Shown here one piece after another: positions 1-13,300 of a stretch of 64,000 nt of DNA. Under the pieces are notes generated by a model, which had not been told where the DNA came from, searched no databases, and was given only the letters and a program-made list of their open reading frames with translations. Made by a program: the position numbers and the translations under genes. How positions within the stretch are numbered: position 1 is the stretch's first letter; the number at the start of each line of letters is the position of its first letter. Location of the stretch: NCBI GenBank assembly GCA_903813345.2, contig CAIIXF020000007.1:36052538-36116537 (forward strand), given 5' to 3'. Source of the stretch: Owenia fusiformis (taxonomy: Eukaryota > Annelida > Polychaeta > Sabellida > Oweniidae).

Positions 1-654
1 AGATAAAAAACAACCTTAAGATTGATGCTCCTTTAATGGTGATTAATCATCACGTAGGATTTAATTGGTCGATTATTGTTGATTCATGGAGTTAATCTAC
101 GTCCGAGTCTTGTTTTGTAAGAAAGGATCATGGGATATTGAAAATTGATTTTCCAGTATTTGTGGGTCATATGCGTAGCGCACGTCATAGATGTCATTTT
201 TATGTTGGTTTCTGGAGTACATCTTGACTTAATTATCAATTTTATGTATTATCGTACATAAAATATCTATTAATGTTCAATTAAATATGATGATCTCTGG
301 TTTACGTTGGTTATCAGTGCACAGCATACAAACGAAACTGTATTTCTTGGGTGAGATTTCTTAACAATAATGATAATATTGATTCTTTTGAATTGCAATC
401 TTTCTAATGAGACAACGATATCAGAAATTAACATATAGGTCCCTAGTACAATTGGTCACAAATGAACATATGGGTATGGCCAAAAAAAAATTCAATTTTG
501 GGTCACAAATTGAAAACATTGGTTGAAAAATTAAGAACTTTGTTCACAAGTAATCGAAAGAACGAAACAGTCGTGAACAAACATGTCGGTCAAAAACGAG
601 AAAATACAAGTTTTATGTCACCACCACTGCTACCCACCTAGTTACACAGACATA
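1..654. other. METTL13 intron, no gene seen
   Basis: AT-rich intronic sequence. A fragment of dispersed repeat family E (atgtcaccaccactg) occurs near 617. Nothing coding was recognised. Confidence 0.5.
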
Positions 655-1126
655 TCGTCAGTGTATCGTGGCGGAACTACTTCCGGGACTAGGTTTCGGT
701 AAGATTTTTTTATTTCTCGATTTACATCTACTTATAAGTCACGTTGTGGATAATAATTTGGCTCGAAGTTAAGGAAGATAGTCTAGTTTGAGAATGTGTG
801 GATGGTTTTAGGTTTTATATGTTAACGAAGACACAATTCACGTATTTAGTCCCTCGCTTTTGTTACACTGACGAACGACCAATATTGGCAATATTATTGC
901 CGATCGTCAGTGTAACAAAAGCAAGGGACTAAATATGTGAAATGCGTCTTCGTTAACATACCAAACCTAAAACCATCGACACATTCTCAAACTAGACTAT
1001 CTCCCATAACTTCGAGCCAAATTATAATCCACATCGTGTCTTAGTAGATGTAAATCGAGAAATAAAAATATCTTACCAAATTCAAATCCCGGAATTCGAA
1101 GTAGTTCAGCCATGATACACTGACGA
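655..1126. mobile_element. palindromic MITE, family B, TA target site
   Basis: This is a near-complete inverted repeat with its centre near 890. The ends read TCGTCAGTGTATC and GATACACTGACGA, flanked by TA at 653-654 and 1127-1128. It ends about 50 bases before the first METTL13 exon in the window. The same arms recur, far apart, at 27006 and 29708. Neither strand codes for anything. Confidence 0.75.
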
Positions 1127-1173
1127 TACGTACCTGAAATGAAACAGCTAAATTGTGTTTTCTGTGTTTCCAG

Positions 1174-1311
1174 GCAACAGAAGAACGAGCAACTCTCTCT
1201 GGATCTCTACAGTTCTGCGTCAACAAAACCGCGATATACTCTCCACATAGTCGATCACCCCAAACAGCGAGCAGCCAACAGATTTGCAGTATTTATAGTA
1301 CCTGAGGGGAG
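1174..1311 (+). CDS. METTL13: METTL13 exon (first in window)
   Basis: The acceptor is tttccag at 1173 and the donor is gtaatg at 1312. The exon enters with one base of a split codon and leaves with AG, which is completed by the first G of the next exon. It encodes [11 protein letters not shown]...FAVFIVPEG, the conserved segment between the two methyltransferase domains. Confidence 0.85.
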
Positions 1312-4300
1312 GTAATGTTCAAATTATCAACAGAAAAAATCATTTTTAAACTTTATATTAAAATATTTGCATTTTGCCTCATACAATGCATTTAAGACCA
1401 TTTTTCTTTCGATGGTTGAAGAAATCAGCAAATGAATATCAGGTTTGTCACCATGGAGACAATTGTGTCTCTATAGGGATGTTAAGTCATGTTTTGCTGA
1501 TCTTCAACTCCAAATATACACTAGTATTCAGGGTTTTTATTTATTTATTGAGAGTTCATACACTTGGATAATGAAAGAAAATGTATTATTTTGTCATCCA
1601 TATTAGTTCAAGCATGTTCAGACACTCAGTCTTCTCTGCACTCAACACTCAGTTTCAAAATGGGCAAATGTCAGACCCATTACTATTTTATTTATTATAC
1701 CTACCGTATGATATTGTTACACTTGAAAATCTTTTGCTTAACAAAATTATTAATCAATGTCCCTATCCTACTGGGAGTTTGGTCTTGTTGAAAGTTTCCA
1801 CCGACTTTTATCTCTCTCGACTGATGTTTGAATTGTACTGTAATTGAGTTATCAGTTTTTGTTTCAATAAAATATAAAACCAAGGATAGATGACTCTGAG
1901 ACAATATTTAGTTTATAAAGCAGACACTAAACGCCCATTTTGAATTCATGAGAAATCTGAACTATTTGTTATTTTGGTGTGAAATTAGGAATTCATTGAC
2001 AGGGTTTCCTCTGAGGATCCAAATAAAATCGATTAAAATGAACAATGATTGAAATTGAATAAAGGATGAAAGAAAAGTATTAGATTGTTCATTTGTTAAA
2101 ATAACAACTCTAAAGGATGTTACCCTTTTCCTAGGGTACCTGTAATTTGATCATTTTCTTTGATTTCAATTTCCTGAAAACATTTACAAAATGTCAATTA
2201 TCGCCCACAGGTTATTTTTTATGATTTCACAACGATTATGTAAACATTGGATTTGTTTGTAAGAATGTTATTGCATAACCGTTAGACTGCAATAAAAGAA
2301 TGTAAAAATCTCAGAGGAGTTAACTGAATGTTTATCAATAAACTTATATAATTTAAGCATTTTTGTGACACTTCAAGGTACGGTAGCCAGGGGGCATCAG
2401 TTTTTTAATGTTTTTTTATTAGGACATAAATAACCAATTTTTACAATGATTAATTGGCATGGCAAAACACCTTGTTATTATTTCCTTTTGTGTTCAACAT
2501 TCCCAAGATTTGTTGAAGCAAAGAATTTGTGTTTCTAGCTTTTTCCAAGCTAGAATGCCTAGAATACAGTACATTAAATGTCTGTAACACTTTTGTATTG
2601 ACAATATGCAAATATGGCAGCCATTTTGAATAGACTGCCAATTTTGCATGTGACATTTTACATTTTTATTTTACATTACAGCTGAGTAGTAATATTGACA
2701 TTTTTTAATGTTTATGTATTTAACGGTTTTCTTCTACTCAGGGAAACAGAATGGCTGTTCTCAAGTGACGAAGGCAGACGTCAACTATCTGATAGTGCTG
2801 GATTTGGTCGTCTGGTAGTTGTTAGTCTGAATAGAGACCACAGTTACGCAGGGTTGGAGTCAGTGAAGAATGAACTCTCAGAGAAAGTGCTGGAACTGGC
2901 TCCTGCTGACCTTGGACGTATTCAGGTATGTAGCATAGCTGGTCAATGGGCATGTTGTAAGTTTGACCAATGTAGTAGCAGTATTATCGGTCATTATTAC
3001 CACCTTGCCGGGCCTGTTCTAGGGGTATTAGTGCAAGTTTAGAAGGCATTTATCTTACTATATTGACCTGAGGAATATGTGACGTCATAGTGGTGGGCCA
3101 TAGTGGCGGGCCAATAATGTATTAACGTCCGGCAATGTTCCCCGGGAAATGAGATATCATTCAATGCGTATCATTTTCGTTCAGTGGTACTCAGTTCTTT
3201 TTTTCAGCCCTGGGCATAAATGGTGGTAATAATATTAATAACGTCATTGATGTGGGCAAAATAGTGAGATATTGGTCCGATATATTTCACTTTATCTCAC
3301 GATTAATGTGTTATCTGTACAATAACAGCTATTGATATTTCTGATATCATTGAAATCTGTGATATTTTCCTGAAAATCGTTTATCAAACTCATATGCGTG
3401 TGATATCGTTTATCTCACGCATATCCGTGTGATATCACATTTGCATTTCGCGCCACAATATTGTTGGAAATTAGGTCAGATAATTTATTCTCTTTTGAGA
3501 AAATAGGTCCGTTAATTTATTCTCTTTAAGTTTCATTGGTGTATTAAATTACGCTTGTGTATATAATTTGATTAGAAGGCTGCTAAATAACGATTAAAAA
3601 ATTGTATTTATGACAAACTATATCACAAGGTGATCGTAATCATGGGATAAACCCAATATCACATAATTTCTCGTGATATCATTTTATCGCCTTGTAGATA
3701 TCAAATATCAACACTCATTCGCTTCGCTCACTCGTGTTGATATTTGATATCAACTCGGCGATAAAAATGATATCACTCAAAATGATGTGATATTCTGTAT
3801 ATATTGCCCTTTGAAATGACGTTATTGTACTGTCATTATACAAGTTAGCCTGGTTGATACGAAAAATCTGGACCAAGGAAAAACATGACGTTGTGTGAAA
3901 AATAGGAGGATGTGATTTATTGGAAAGGTCTATTGTTGGTGATTTACTGTGAGAAATTCTAGTACGGTGCCTTTCCTGCAGTAAATTCTTACCGTAAAAT
4001 TGATTTTTATCATTTTATTTTATCATTTGTAACAAGCATTATGTTAAACTTCAAAAGCTAATGTGATAAAATGCAAAAACAACTTTTATTTCAAACTTTA
4101 CATGTACATGTTTGATGTTTTATTATCTTTGGTCTTGTGTAGGTACCTTTCCTCTCTGCTGGTGATGACATCAACAAACGTCAAGTTCGTTACCGTGGCA
4201 ACAGTGAGATGAGTGGTAATTATGTCGTTGAAGATGTTGAAGTTGACAATGGTGCTACATTCCGTCGATTAATCTTCTTAGCCAATCAAAATATTGTCCA

Positions 4301-7300
4301 ATCTGAAGCTAAGCTAAGGAAAGGTGATATATTAAAATATTTATTAACGACATGCTTTACTATTTATTTATTTATTTTTATATTAAGTTGTAATTGAATA
4401 AAGATGTTTACATAATTCACAAAATTCACATCTAAACCCAAAACTCACTTCAGATCACAAGGGCATGACTACCGCAGTTTTAGATGAGATTCAAATGGGC
4501 TACCTAATAAATAATCTATTAATGACCTCACCTCTGATTATCGTCAGTAAAGTGGCTATGTTTATGTGATTCTAAATACAATAATGTTAGGGGTTTATGG
4601 GGCATTATATATCTTAGGGGTTCTCACCTTGATTGATACCCAGTGTCATTCTACGAAAACAACCCGTATTTTTTTCTAAATGACAGTAGCGCCAATGTGG
4701 TATATTTCTTCAGGCCGTTTAAGATTAATTATACAGTGATCTCCCCATCATTAAAGCAAGTGGGCGCACAGCACCCACCTGAGATTTTGAAAATAGGCTT
4801 GCACTCGCCTGAAAATCCATTTGCACCTACTTGAAAATGAGGAAAATTGGCATATTTTGACCAATTTTGGTCTGATTTGTGAAAATGAGAATTTTTGCAC
4901 CATCTCTGAGAAAAAATCCTGGAGAGGTACTTATTGTTCCTAAAAAACTGTAAACTGAAAATGTTTGTTCCAAAATCCATAAAATGATGAAGTAAAAATG
5001 TCTTTTTTTGATGTGGTCTTTATTGCTGAAACACTAGTTTACTTCAATGAATGTAATTTTCAGATTTATGCAAGCAAAATGTTGTATCTGTATTTGTAGT
5101 TGTATTTGTATGTATAATGATCAGTATTAACTTCAAATTCTAATTTTCTCATGTCCTATTGTGATTTAACCTTAAAATTCTGATCATTAATAAAGTCAAT
5201 AAAATTTAAAGATTTTTATACCAGTCAGCCAGTCAGCAATAATTTCAAATAAGAACAGAGTGTCAGAAATGTATGGGACCCCCTAGACAGATATTATACC
5301 AATGTCTCCATATTATGTGCTATATATCATTTTAAAGCTTATTCAAAGTTACATTGATTTGCCAAGTATCATGGTCCAAGTCACAAATGGGAAAAAGTTA
5401 CAGGCATTTCAAAATGTAGTGTTTTGCCAAAATTGAAGGTCAGTTCAGTATCCTGGAAACAGCCATGACCTGAATGTGACCAAAAATATGGGTGATATTG
5501 TCAAAGATAGGATGGGTACTAACCCCTATCTAATCTTAATATTTTTTGATTTGAACTCTTTTTTGTCCCATTTTTGAAATCTGCCATAGATTTCCATGTT
5601 TAAAAACTTACTCGACTCTGTATTTAATTATTTTGTTTTACAGAGTCTGGCCGTACAAAAGGTGGGAAAAAGAAGGCTGCTAAATTTGTAGTTGACCCTA
5701 CATATCTTGCAAATGAGCATCACCATTCAATGGTTGCTGGCCTCGTGTTAGTGGACAACTTTAAACAGATCTTGGGTGAGTACGTAGATTCATAATCCGA
5801 GAACACCAAATTACTTCAAATATTTGTATTCAATTACCCAAATGCGAGTAGGTAGTTACCAGTTTCACCACCAGGTGGCTGACTCGGGTCAATTAACATG
5901 GCAGGTATATAAAAAAGTTCCCTTAAACTTGAATATTATCAATTTAACTCGCTCAATTTTCATATAACCCTTATGGGTCTGATACTTATACTCATTAAAA
6001 TATGTCCAGTAAAGCAAAATATTATCTGTCCACTAAAAGAAAAGATATTTCATTTTTTGTGATTTTATAGCATGGGGTCTATGGGGAATCTCCCCGAGCT
6101 AGAAGTCACATTTTCAAAGAAAATTAATTTTTCAAAGTTGATAAACACTTTTTAAAACCATATTACTAGATGTAATTTTACATGTAGATTTCAAATATGA
6201 TATTACATTGACTGAATTTTGAATTTTTAATGACGTAAATCAAGATTATTTCTTCTCGCATCTGGGTTATTGTCCATGCCTTATTTGTTGGTGTACAAAT
6301 GATTTTGAGAACTATTACCCCCCTAGAGTAACATTATATGGGGGTGTATATCATCATTCTATAATATGAATAATATTTTTGCTAAAGTTCTGATTTCTAA
6401 GTTAAATGTTAGTATTCTAGGAGTTAATAATGTTCAAAATCATTCAATTGGTCCTCTGACTTCCCAAAACCCTTACTTGAGACCTAAATAGATGCAATTT
6501 TCAATAATAGATGTCAGTCTAGTCAACACATGATGTTTTCTAGTCTATGGCAAAGTTGGTTCTATACTTGGGGAACACAACTAAATGCAATAACATTTCT
6601 TTTCCCATACAAATGATCTGTCTTTTAGAGAAAAATAAGATTTGTGGCCATGTTTTGCTAATCATGCCATCACACCCAAGTAGCAATACACAGTAAATAA
6701 GAATATGCTTTTTCTATCTCTTTTTGAAAATATAACCAATGTTGCGACAACCTTTAACCCTAAAAACATTCTAAAAAAATCATACCCAAATAGGTCCTCT
6801 CTCGGTCAAAGAAGTTTGAATCAAAACTCCCAACGAAAATCAAAAGATCTTACCTGTTGAATACGCCATCTATAGAAAATGTCAAAAATTTTCATTTTGA
6901 TTTTGACAAATGGAGGGAGGTCAAAACGTAAATTTCTAAAGAAAATGCACCCTGATCATATCAAATCATGAGTACAGTTGGTCCATACATACACGTTTTC
7001 ATTTCCGGTGATGCTGTAATTCCAAAAACTGGACTATATTCTTGCTTTTAAAACGCCATCTATTCTTCTAACCACTCCAGCAGAAGGATCAATTGGTTTT
7101 GTGGTCTTGTTAGGTTTCCTGTTCATGCTCAGATCTATGTTATAATGTAGAGAATAGATGTCACACTATGCTTGTCTGATTTATAGAATTCATAATTCAA
7201 AATTGAAGATAAAGTGGAAAACAATATTTCCCATGTTATTTTTGGCCAAAGTTTTGAAATGCCTGTAACTTTTTCCCATTTGTGACTTGAACCATGATAC

Positions 7301-10300
7301 TTGGCAAATCAATGTAACTTTGGATGAGCTTTTAAATGATATATAGCACATAATATGGAGACATTGGTATATATCTGCCTTGGGGAGACCATACTTTTTT
7401 CAGGACACCCTTTATATAGGAACATGTTTCTTAAACACCTATCTGATACTTTGAATACCTCTCTAAATGTAACACTTCTCTAATGTAATCAAATCAGAAT
7501 ACCTCTCTAAACTGAACACCTCTCAAGGCAACATTTGTTTAAAGGGAATGCCGGAATGCCTCTGGAAAGGCAGTAACTCTCTTAAGTGATTACCTTTTTA
7601 AAGGCAACACCTCTCTTAAGTGAAGACCTCTTAAAGTAAACGGTCCTATTAAAACCTTCTAATATCACCAAGCCATTAACTCAAAAATATTGTGAAATTT
7701 ATAATATCACATGTTTTATATCAAAAATTAACCAATTTTTTTTCAATCTATTTATTTCCTTCATATTGATATGAATACAAAAGTATGCCTTTGTTAACTT
7801 AATAACATTAGCGGCATAGTAAATATTAAAAATATAATACAGGAATTAACACAATACAAAAACCACATAGTATTTTCAGTCTGTTAACCCAATTAACCCA
7901 TTCATAGCATGGGATATTTAAAATGAGGAATTCTTTTTAAATAGTCAATAATTGTTTGAGGAAATATATTATTTTTGAACATAGTGTTTGCTGGAGTTTG
8001 AATTTGATAATTTAATTACAACCTAACCTCTTATTATTCAGCCTGACTGTACTGTCAGGAAGTTTCTTAAACTTGAAAAAGATTTATGTTTTTTCAAGAA
8101 CAAGTTTCTGAAACTTGAAAAAGATTTATGTTTTTTCAAGATCATATGAATATGAAACATGAATCAGAAAAATTACCAACTTTTCAATACTTCCTTGTGC
8201 TGGTATTCTACCTATAAATATTTGCTAGATGCTAAATTTAGTATAGTCATAAATGGACAGGGGAGATACCCATGGACCACAAGAACAATTAAATAGAGGA
8301 GAACTGACACAATGTTCAATATTGGAACAATGTTTTTCTATCAGTTGCTGGTGGCTTTACTGTTAAATGTATGTGTAACAGTGCATGGAAATTCTAACGC
8401 TACATCCTTGAAAAGAACGGAATTGGAAGAAATGAAAAATAAAAACAACTGTAAGCTGTGCACCTGTGTTGGTCTCATTGCTGACTGTACCTCGAGAAAC
8501 CTGAAGTCATTGCCACAAGATTTACCACAAGATATAACAACCCTTAACTTAACCAACAATAGCATAACACATTTGCCAGATGGGTTGCTAGGGCAGCTCT
8601 ATCAAAGTCTGAAAGTGTTGGACATTGATGGAAACAAGATCACCGCTTTTGGACAATATGTCTTTGATGGACTTCAAAATCTGGAGTTTCTTGGGATAGG
8701 TGCAAATCCATTTAAACCAGAGCTATTCCACCATCTTGTTTACAAGCCATTAAAAAACATACGCACCATTTTTGTGTCCAGGTTTGGAGACGAATCAAAG
8801 CATGACTCTAGGATACCTTTATTCAATGCATTTGAAGGGCTACAAAATTCTACAATTGAGGCTATTATATATGAACATATAACATTTGTTCCTTTTTTAC
8901 TTGAAAAGAAATACATGCAATTTTTTCAAAATTGCCATCTGAAAAAGTTAGTCTTACCCGAAAATAAAATATATGCATTTGAACCAGGATTTTCCAAATT
9001 TATGCCTCACTTAGAAATTGTCGATGTGTCTCGAAATTTAATACAAGGAACAATGCCGGTTAATAATAAAGTTTTAGAAATTTACTTGATGCAGTTTCTT
9101 AAGGTGATAAAAATAGAAGGCAACACACAAGGAGCATTTCATAAAGATAAACCATTTGTGCCATTTTCCAAAGAAATGAGTGAAATAGAATGGGCAGTTC
9201 CTTTAGCTCTTGAGGAGCTGTACCTCACAGAGAGCACAGTAGATACTGTACCTTATCATTTTCCATATGGAGTGAAGTTGCAACGTCGGAATAAGGTTAA
9301 GATTATTGAAGCCTCGTCAAGTTTCATCATCACTTACATGGGTGGCCCTTTCAAAGGATTAATTCATTTGGAGAAATTCATATATAAAGACAATGAGTGT
9401 GTTTTCGTACCTGATTTCTTCACATGTGAGACAGGATACTTTGAAAGTTTAAAGGTTCTTGATTTGACCAACAATAGAGCAAAACTTTCTTCATCTAACT
9501 CTTCTGTCCGCCTATTCAGAAACTGTTCACATCTGCAGAATGTTGACCTGTCATTCAATGATATTACGAGTGTTGACTCTGATGCATTTGTTGACACAGT
9601 TCGACTTGAAGTTCTGAACTTGAGTGGCAACAAGATTAAACTGTTAAATATTACACTTGCTGAACTTAAATCGCTTGGACACCTTAATTTGTCACACAAT
9701 TACCTAAAAACTATAGATGAACACACGAGGAAGGAAATTGATGAACTTGTAGAAACTTCAACCAAAAATCTAACAATAGACCTCAGACAGAATCCTCTTA
9801 TCTGTAACTGTGATTCATTCATGTTCATTCACTGGATGCAGGCACAAAGTGGGATCATGTACGGCTGGTCACAAGTTACATGCATTTACATTAATGGCTC
9901 GGAGATAGCAATTAAGGACCTTATATTACCAGACATGAAATGGGACTGTTGGAGAGCAGTGATAATTCCATCAATGGTATCCTTTGGACTTACTGTACTT
10001 GCCATTGTGATTGGGATATTTGTCTACAGACGTAGGTACAAAATACAGTATCTTCTTCTTCATGTGAAGGCTTTACTTCGACGTCATCAACATGGCGATT
10101 TTGAATTTGATTTTGATGGGTTTATGAGTTATAGCTCCTTAGACAAAAACTGGGCACTGACCAACATATATGCACATCTGGCCAACAAATACAAGTATAA
10201 CATTTGCATGGATGACCGCAATTTCATGCCTGGTGCTTACATAGCTGATGTTATCGTTGAAAGTATCAGCAAAAGCAACAAAATAATTCTGATCATCAGC

Positions 10301-13300
10301 CAAAATTTCCTCCGTAGTGGCTGGTGTACATTCGAAATGAACCTTGCAAGAGGAGAGCTAGCCACCAGGGGTAGGGACTGTTTGATATTGATACTAAAGG
10401 AACCTGTGGATGTTCTACCCCCAGAGCTGATCACACCCACCCTCCGCTCCTTGATTGAGACACGTGTATACCTGGAATGGAGTGAGGATGAGGATAGGAA
10501 GCAGCTGTTCTGGAGAAAGATGCAAGATTCTTTAGGTGATCCTAGATATCAGGGAGAAGAGGATACACAATATTTGTATCAAAGTAATGATGGTGACAAT
10601 GAAGTTTTAGAGCAACTTATTGAATAAAATAATATAACCTTTATAACATAATGCTAGAACTGCTCATTGGATTTACTTCAAAGGAGCACGTAGGTTATCA
10701 CAAACAATTTCAGGTTCTTTTTGGACAAACCTTGTATATCTCATGCAGATGATCTAAGGATTTTCAGAAAAAGGTCCATTTATTCCAGTGTTATTGTTAA
10801 GTGAGTATGTGTCTATGAAACACTCTGTAGATAATTAGACTCCAGATGAAAATCTGGAGTCTATTGCTTTTGCCAGTTTTCTTTATTAGACTCCAGATTG
10901 AAAATCTGGAGTCTATTGTTTTTGCCTGTTTTCTTTATTATTATTATTCTTTTTTCTTCCTCCTCACCAAATTTCTCGTTAACTATAACAGCTTACTTAA
11001 TCCAACTTACATGGTTAACTAAGGACTGAATCCGGCTTTCTGGGAAATTAGGTCAAATTTTTATCTAGGTCAAAGGTCAAGAACTAGGTCAAATCCAGTA
11101 CTTTGTCACTTTTTCCCATTATCTCGGTCGTCCTTCAATATTTTTGATCCTGGTTTTTTTCATTGTGTTCCTCATAAAAAAGTAGAAAACCTAGGTTCGA
11201 TTTAGTTTTTTGGTATCTCAAAGCGATTTCGAGATATCAGTGTCCGAAAACGAGGTCCAAAAAAAATTTCTCCGAATCCAATGTCCAGGATATCAGTCTT
11301 ATAGAAAATTTTCTCAGGATTCCGAATCTGAAAACTAAATTTCGATCTGATTTCTGGTTCAGAAGTTATGGCGTTTTGAAAATTCAAAAATCGCTAAATT
11401 TGGTGCCCCATGTTAATTCAATGGGAAAAAATATTTTTTTGAAGTGTAAAATACGAGATATAGACTAAGCACAACTAAACATAATGGAAGCCCATAAAAG
11501 AAAGGGACCACAAGACCTTCTTTTTATAAAAATTTGGACACCAAAGTGCCTAGGTCAAAATCTAGGTCAAATTCAAAGTTTTTCCTTATTTTTGCGATTC
11601 TGACACTACAGATTAATTATATTCTTCGAAATTTTGTATACATGTAGCCAAGAGTGTGCTAATAGTGTTAGCCTTTTGCCGTCAGAAAGTATTTTGACCC
11701 ACTTTTGAGATATGGTGTCCGAAAAGTAGGTCAAACTAAAAAGTTCTCCAAATTTAACGTATGAGTTATGAATTAAGGGTAGAATTTTCTCAGGAATCCA
11801 AATCTGCAAACCAAATTTCAATCCGACTTTTGGTTTGGAAGTTAAGTCGTTTTGAAAGCTCAAAAATCGTTAAATTTGGTGCCCCATGTTATGGCAATGG
11901 GAAAAAAGATTTTTTTGAAGTGTAAAATACGAGATAAAGACTGAGTACAGCTTCACATAATGAACGCCTATAAAAGAAAGGGACCTCAAAAGCTAGCTAG
12001 CTTCACAATTTGGTCACCAAAATGCCTAGGTCAAAATCTAGGTCAAATTTATAGTTTTAACTTATTATTGCGATTCTGACACTACACTTTAATTATTTGC
12101 TTCAAAATTTTGTATACATGTAGCAAAGAGTGTGCTAATAGTGTTAGCCTTTTGCCGTCAGAAAGTATTTTGACCCAATTTTGAGATATAGTGTCCGAAA
12201 AGTAGGTCAACATGAAAATTTCTCCAAATTTAACGTATGAGTTATGAATTAAGGGTAGAATATTCTCAGGAATCCGAATCTGCAAATCAAATTTCAATCC
12301 GACACCCGGTTTGGAAGTAATGGTGTTTTGAAAAATTAAAAAATTGGTATTTTGATATCCAATGTTATGTCAATTATCTTTGTCACTATTTGTCGTTATT
12401 CCTTTATCTTTTTTTCATCATGTAGCTTAAAGACAGTCCTTTCATTATTGTAACTGTCTTTTTTGATTACTCTTACCGATTTTGAGGAATGGCGTCCGGA
12501 AAGTAGGTCAACATAAAAAGTTCTCAAAATTTAATGTATGAGTTATGACACAAACATAGAATTTTCTCAGAAATTCGAATCTGCAAACCAAATTTCGACC
12601 CAAATTCTGGTTAGATAGTTATAGCTGTTTGAAGTCTCGAAAAGTCGATATTATGATATCCCCATGTTAAGCCAATGTAGACGAAGATAAGCTACTTAAG
12701 AGTTGTCTAAATGTCTGTATTCTAGATGACTAAGCTTATTCTGAATGGCTCAGCTTACAGTATTTTGGATGACTTAGCTTAAAAAGAGTTTTAAATCTGG
12801 AGTCTTAAATTGAACTTGTTCAATTTACATGTCTAGTTATTATTCTTCCTCTTCCTCCTTACAAGATTTCTCACCAACTAGAAGAGCTTACTTTAAGCTG
12901 CTTACATGATCAATTAGGGAATGTATCTGGGATGATGGGAAATTAGGTCAAATTTTTATCTAGGTCAAAGGTCAAGAACTAGGTCAAATCTTGCATTTTC
13001 AACATTCTTTCAATTATCTTCGTCGTTATTTATTGAAACAACTTTGTCTTTTTTTCATCATGTAGCTTAGAAACAGCTCTTTCAAAGATATGCCATCAGA
13101 TTTTTAATTACTCGTACCGATTTTGAGATATGGCGTCCGGAAAGTAGGTCAGAACAAAAAGTTCTCCAAATTCAACATGTGAGCTATGAAATAAGTGTAG
13201 AATGATCTCAGGAACCTGAATCTGCAAACAAAATTTCGATCCGACATCTAGTACGGAAGTTATGGCGTTTTGAAAGCTCAAAAATCGCTAAATTTGGTGC

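Larger units (their letters stand above)
5262..7403. repeat. inverted repeat arms at 5262-5440 and 7241-7403
   Basis: The left arm contains gccaagtatcatggtccaag followed by cacaaatgggaaaaagttac. The right arm contains the reverse complement with a few changes (catgatacttggc, aactttttcccatttgtg). The METTL13 exon 5644-5775 lies between the arms. The element is therefore either old and split, or the arms are two separate insertions. Confidence 0.65.

Noticed and set aside
9364-9699. 111-codon minus-strand frame within the TLR
   Set aside because: It is a shadow of the receptor coding sequence.
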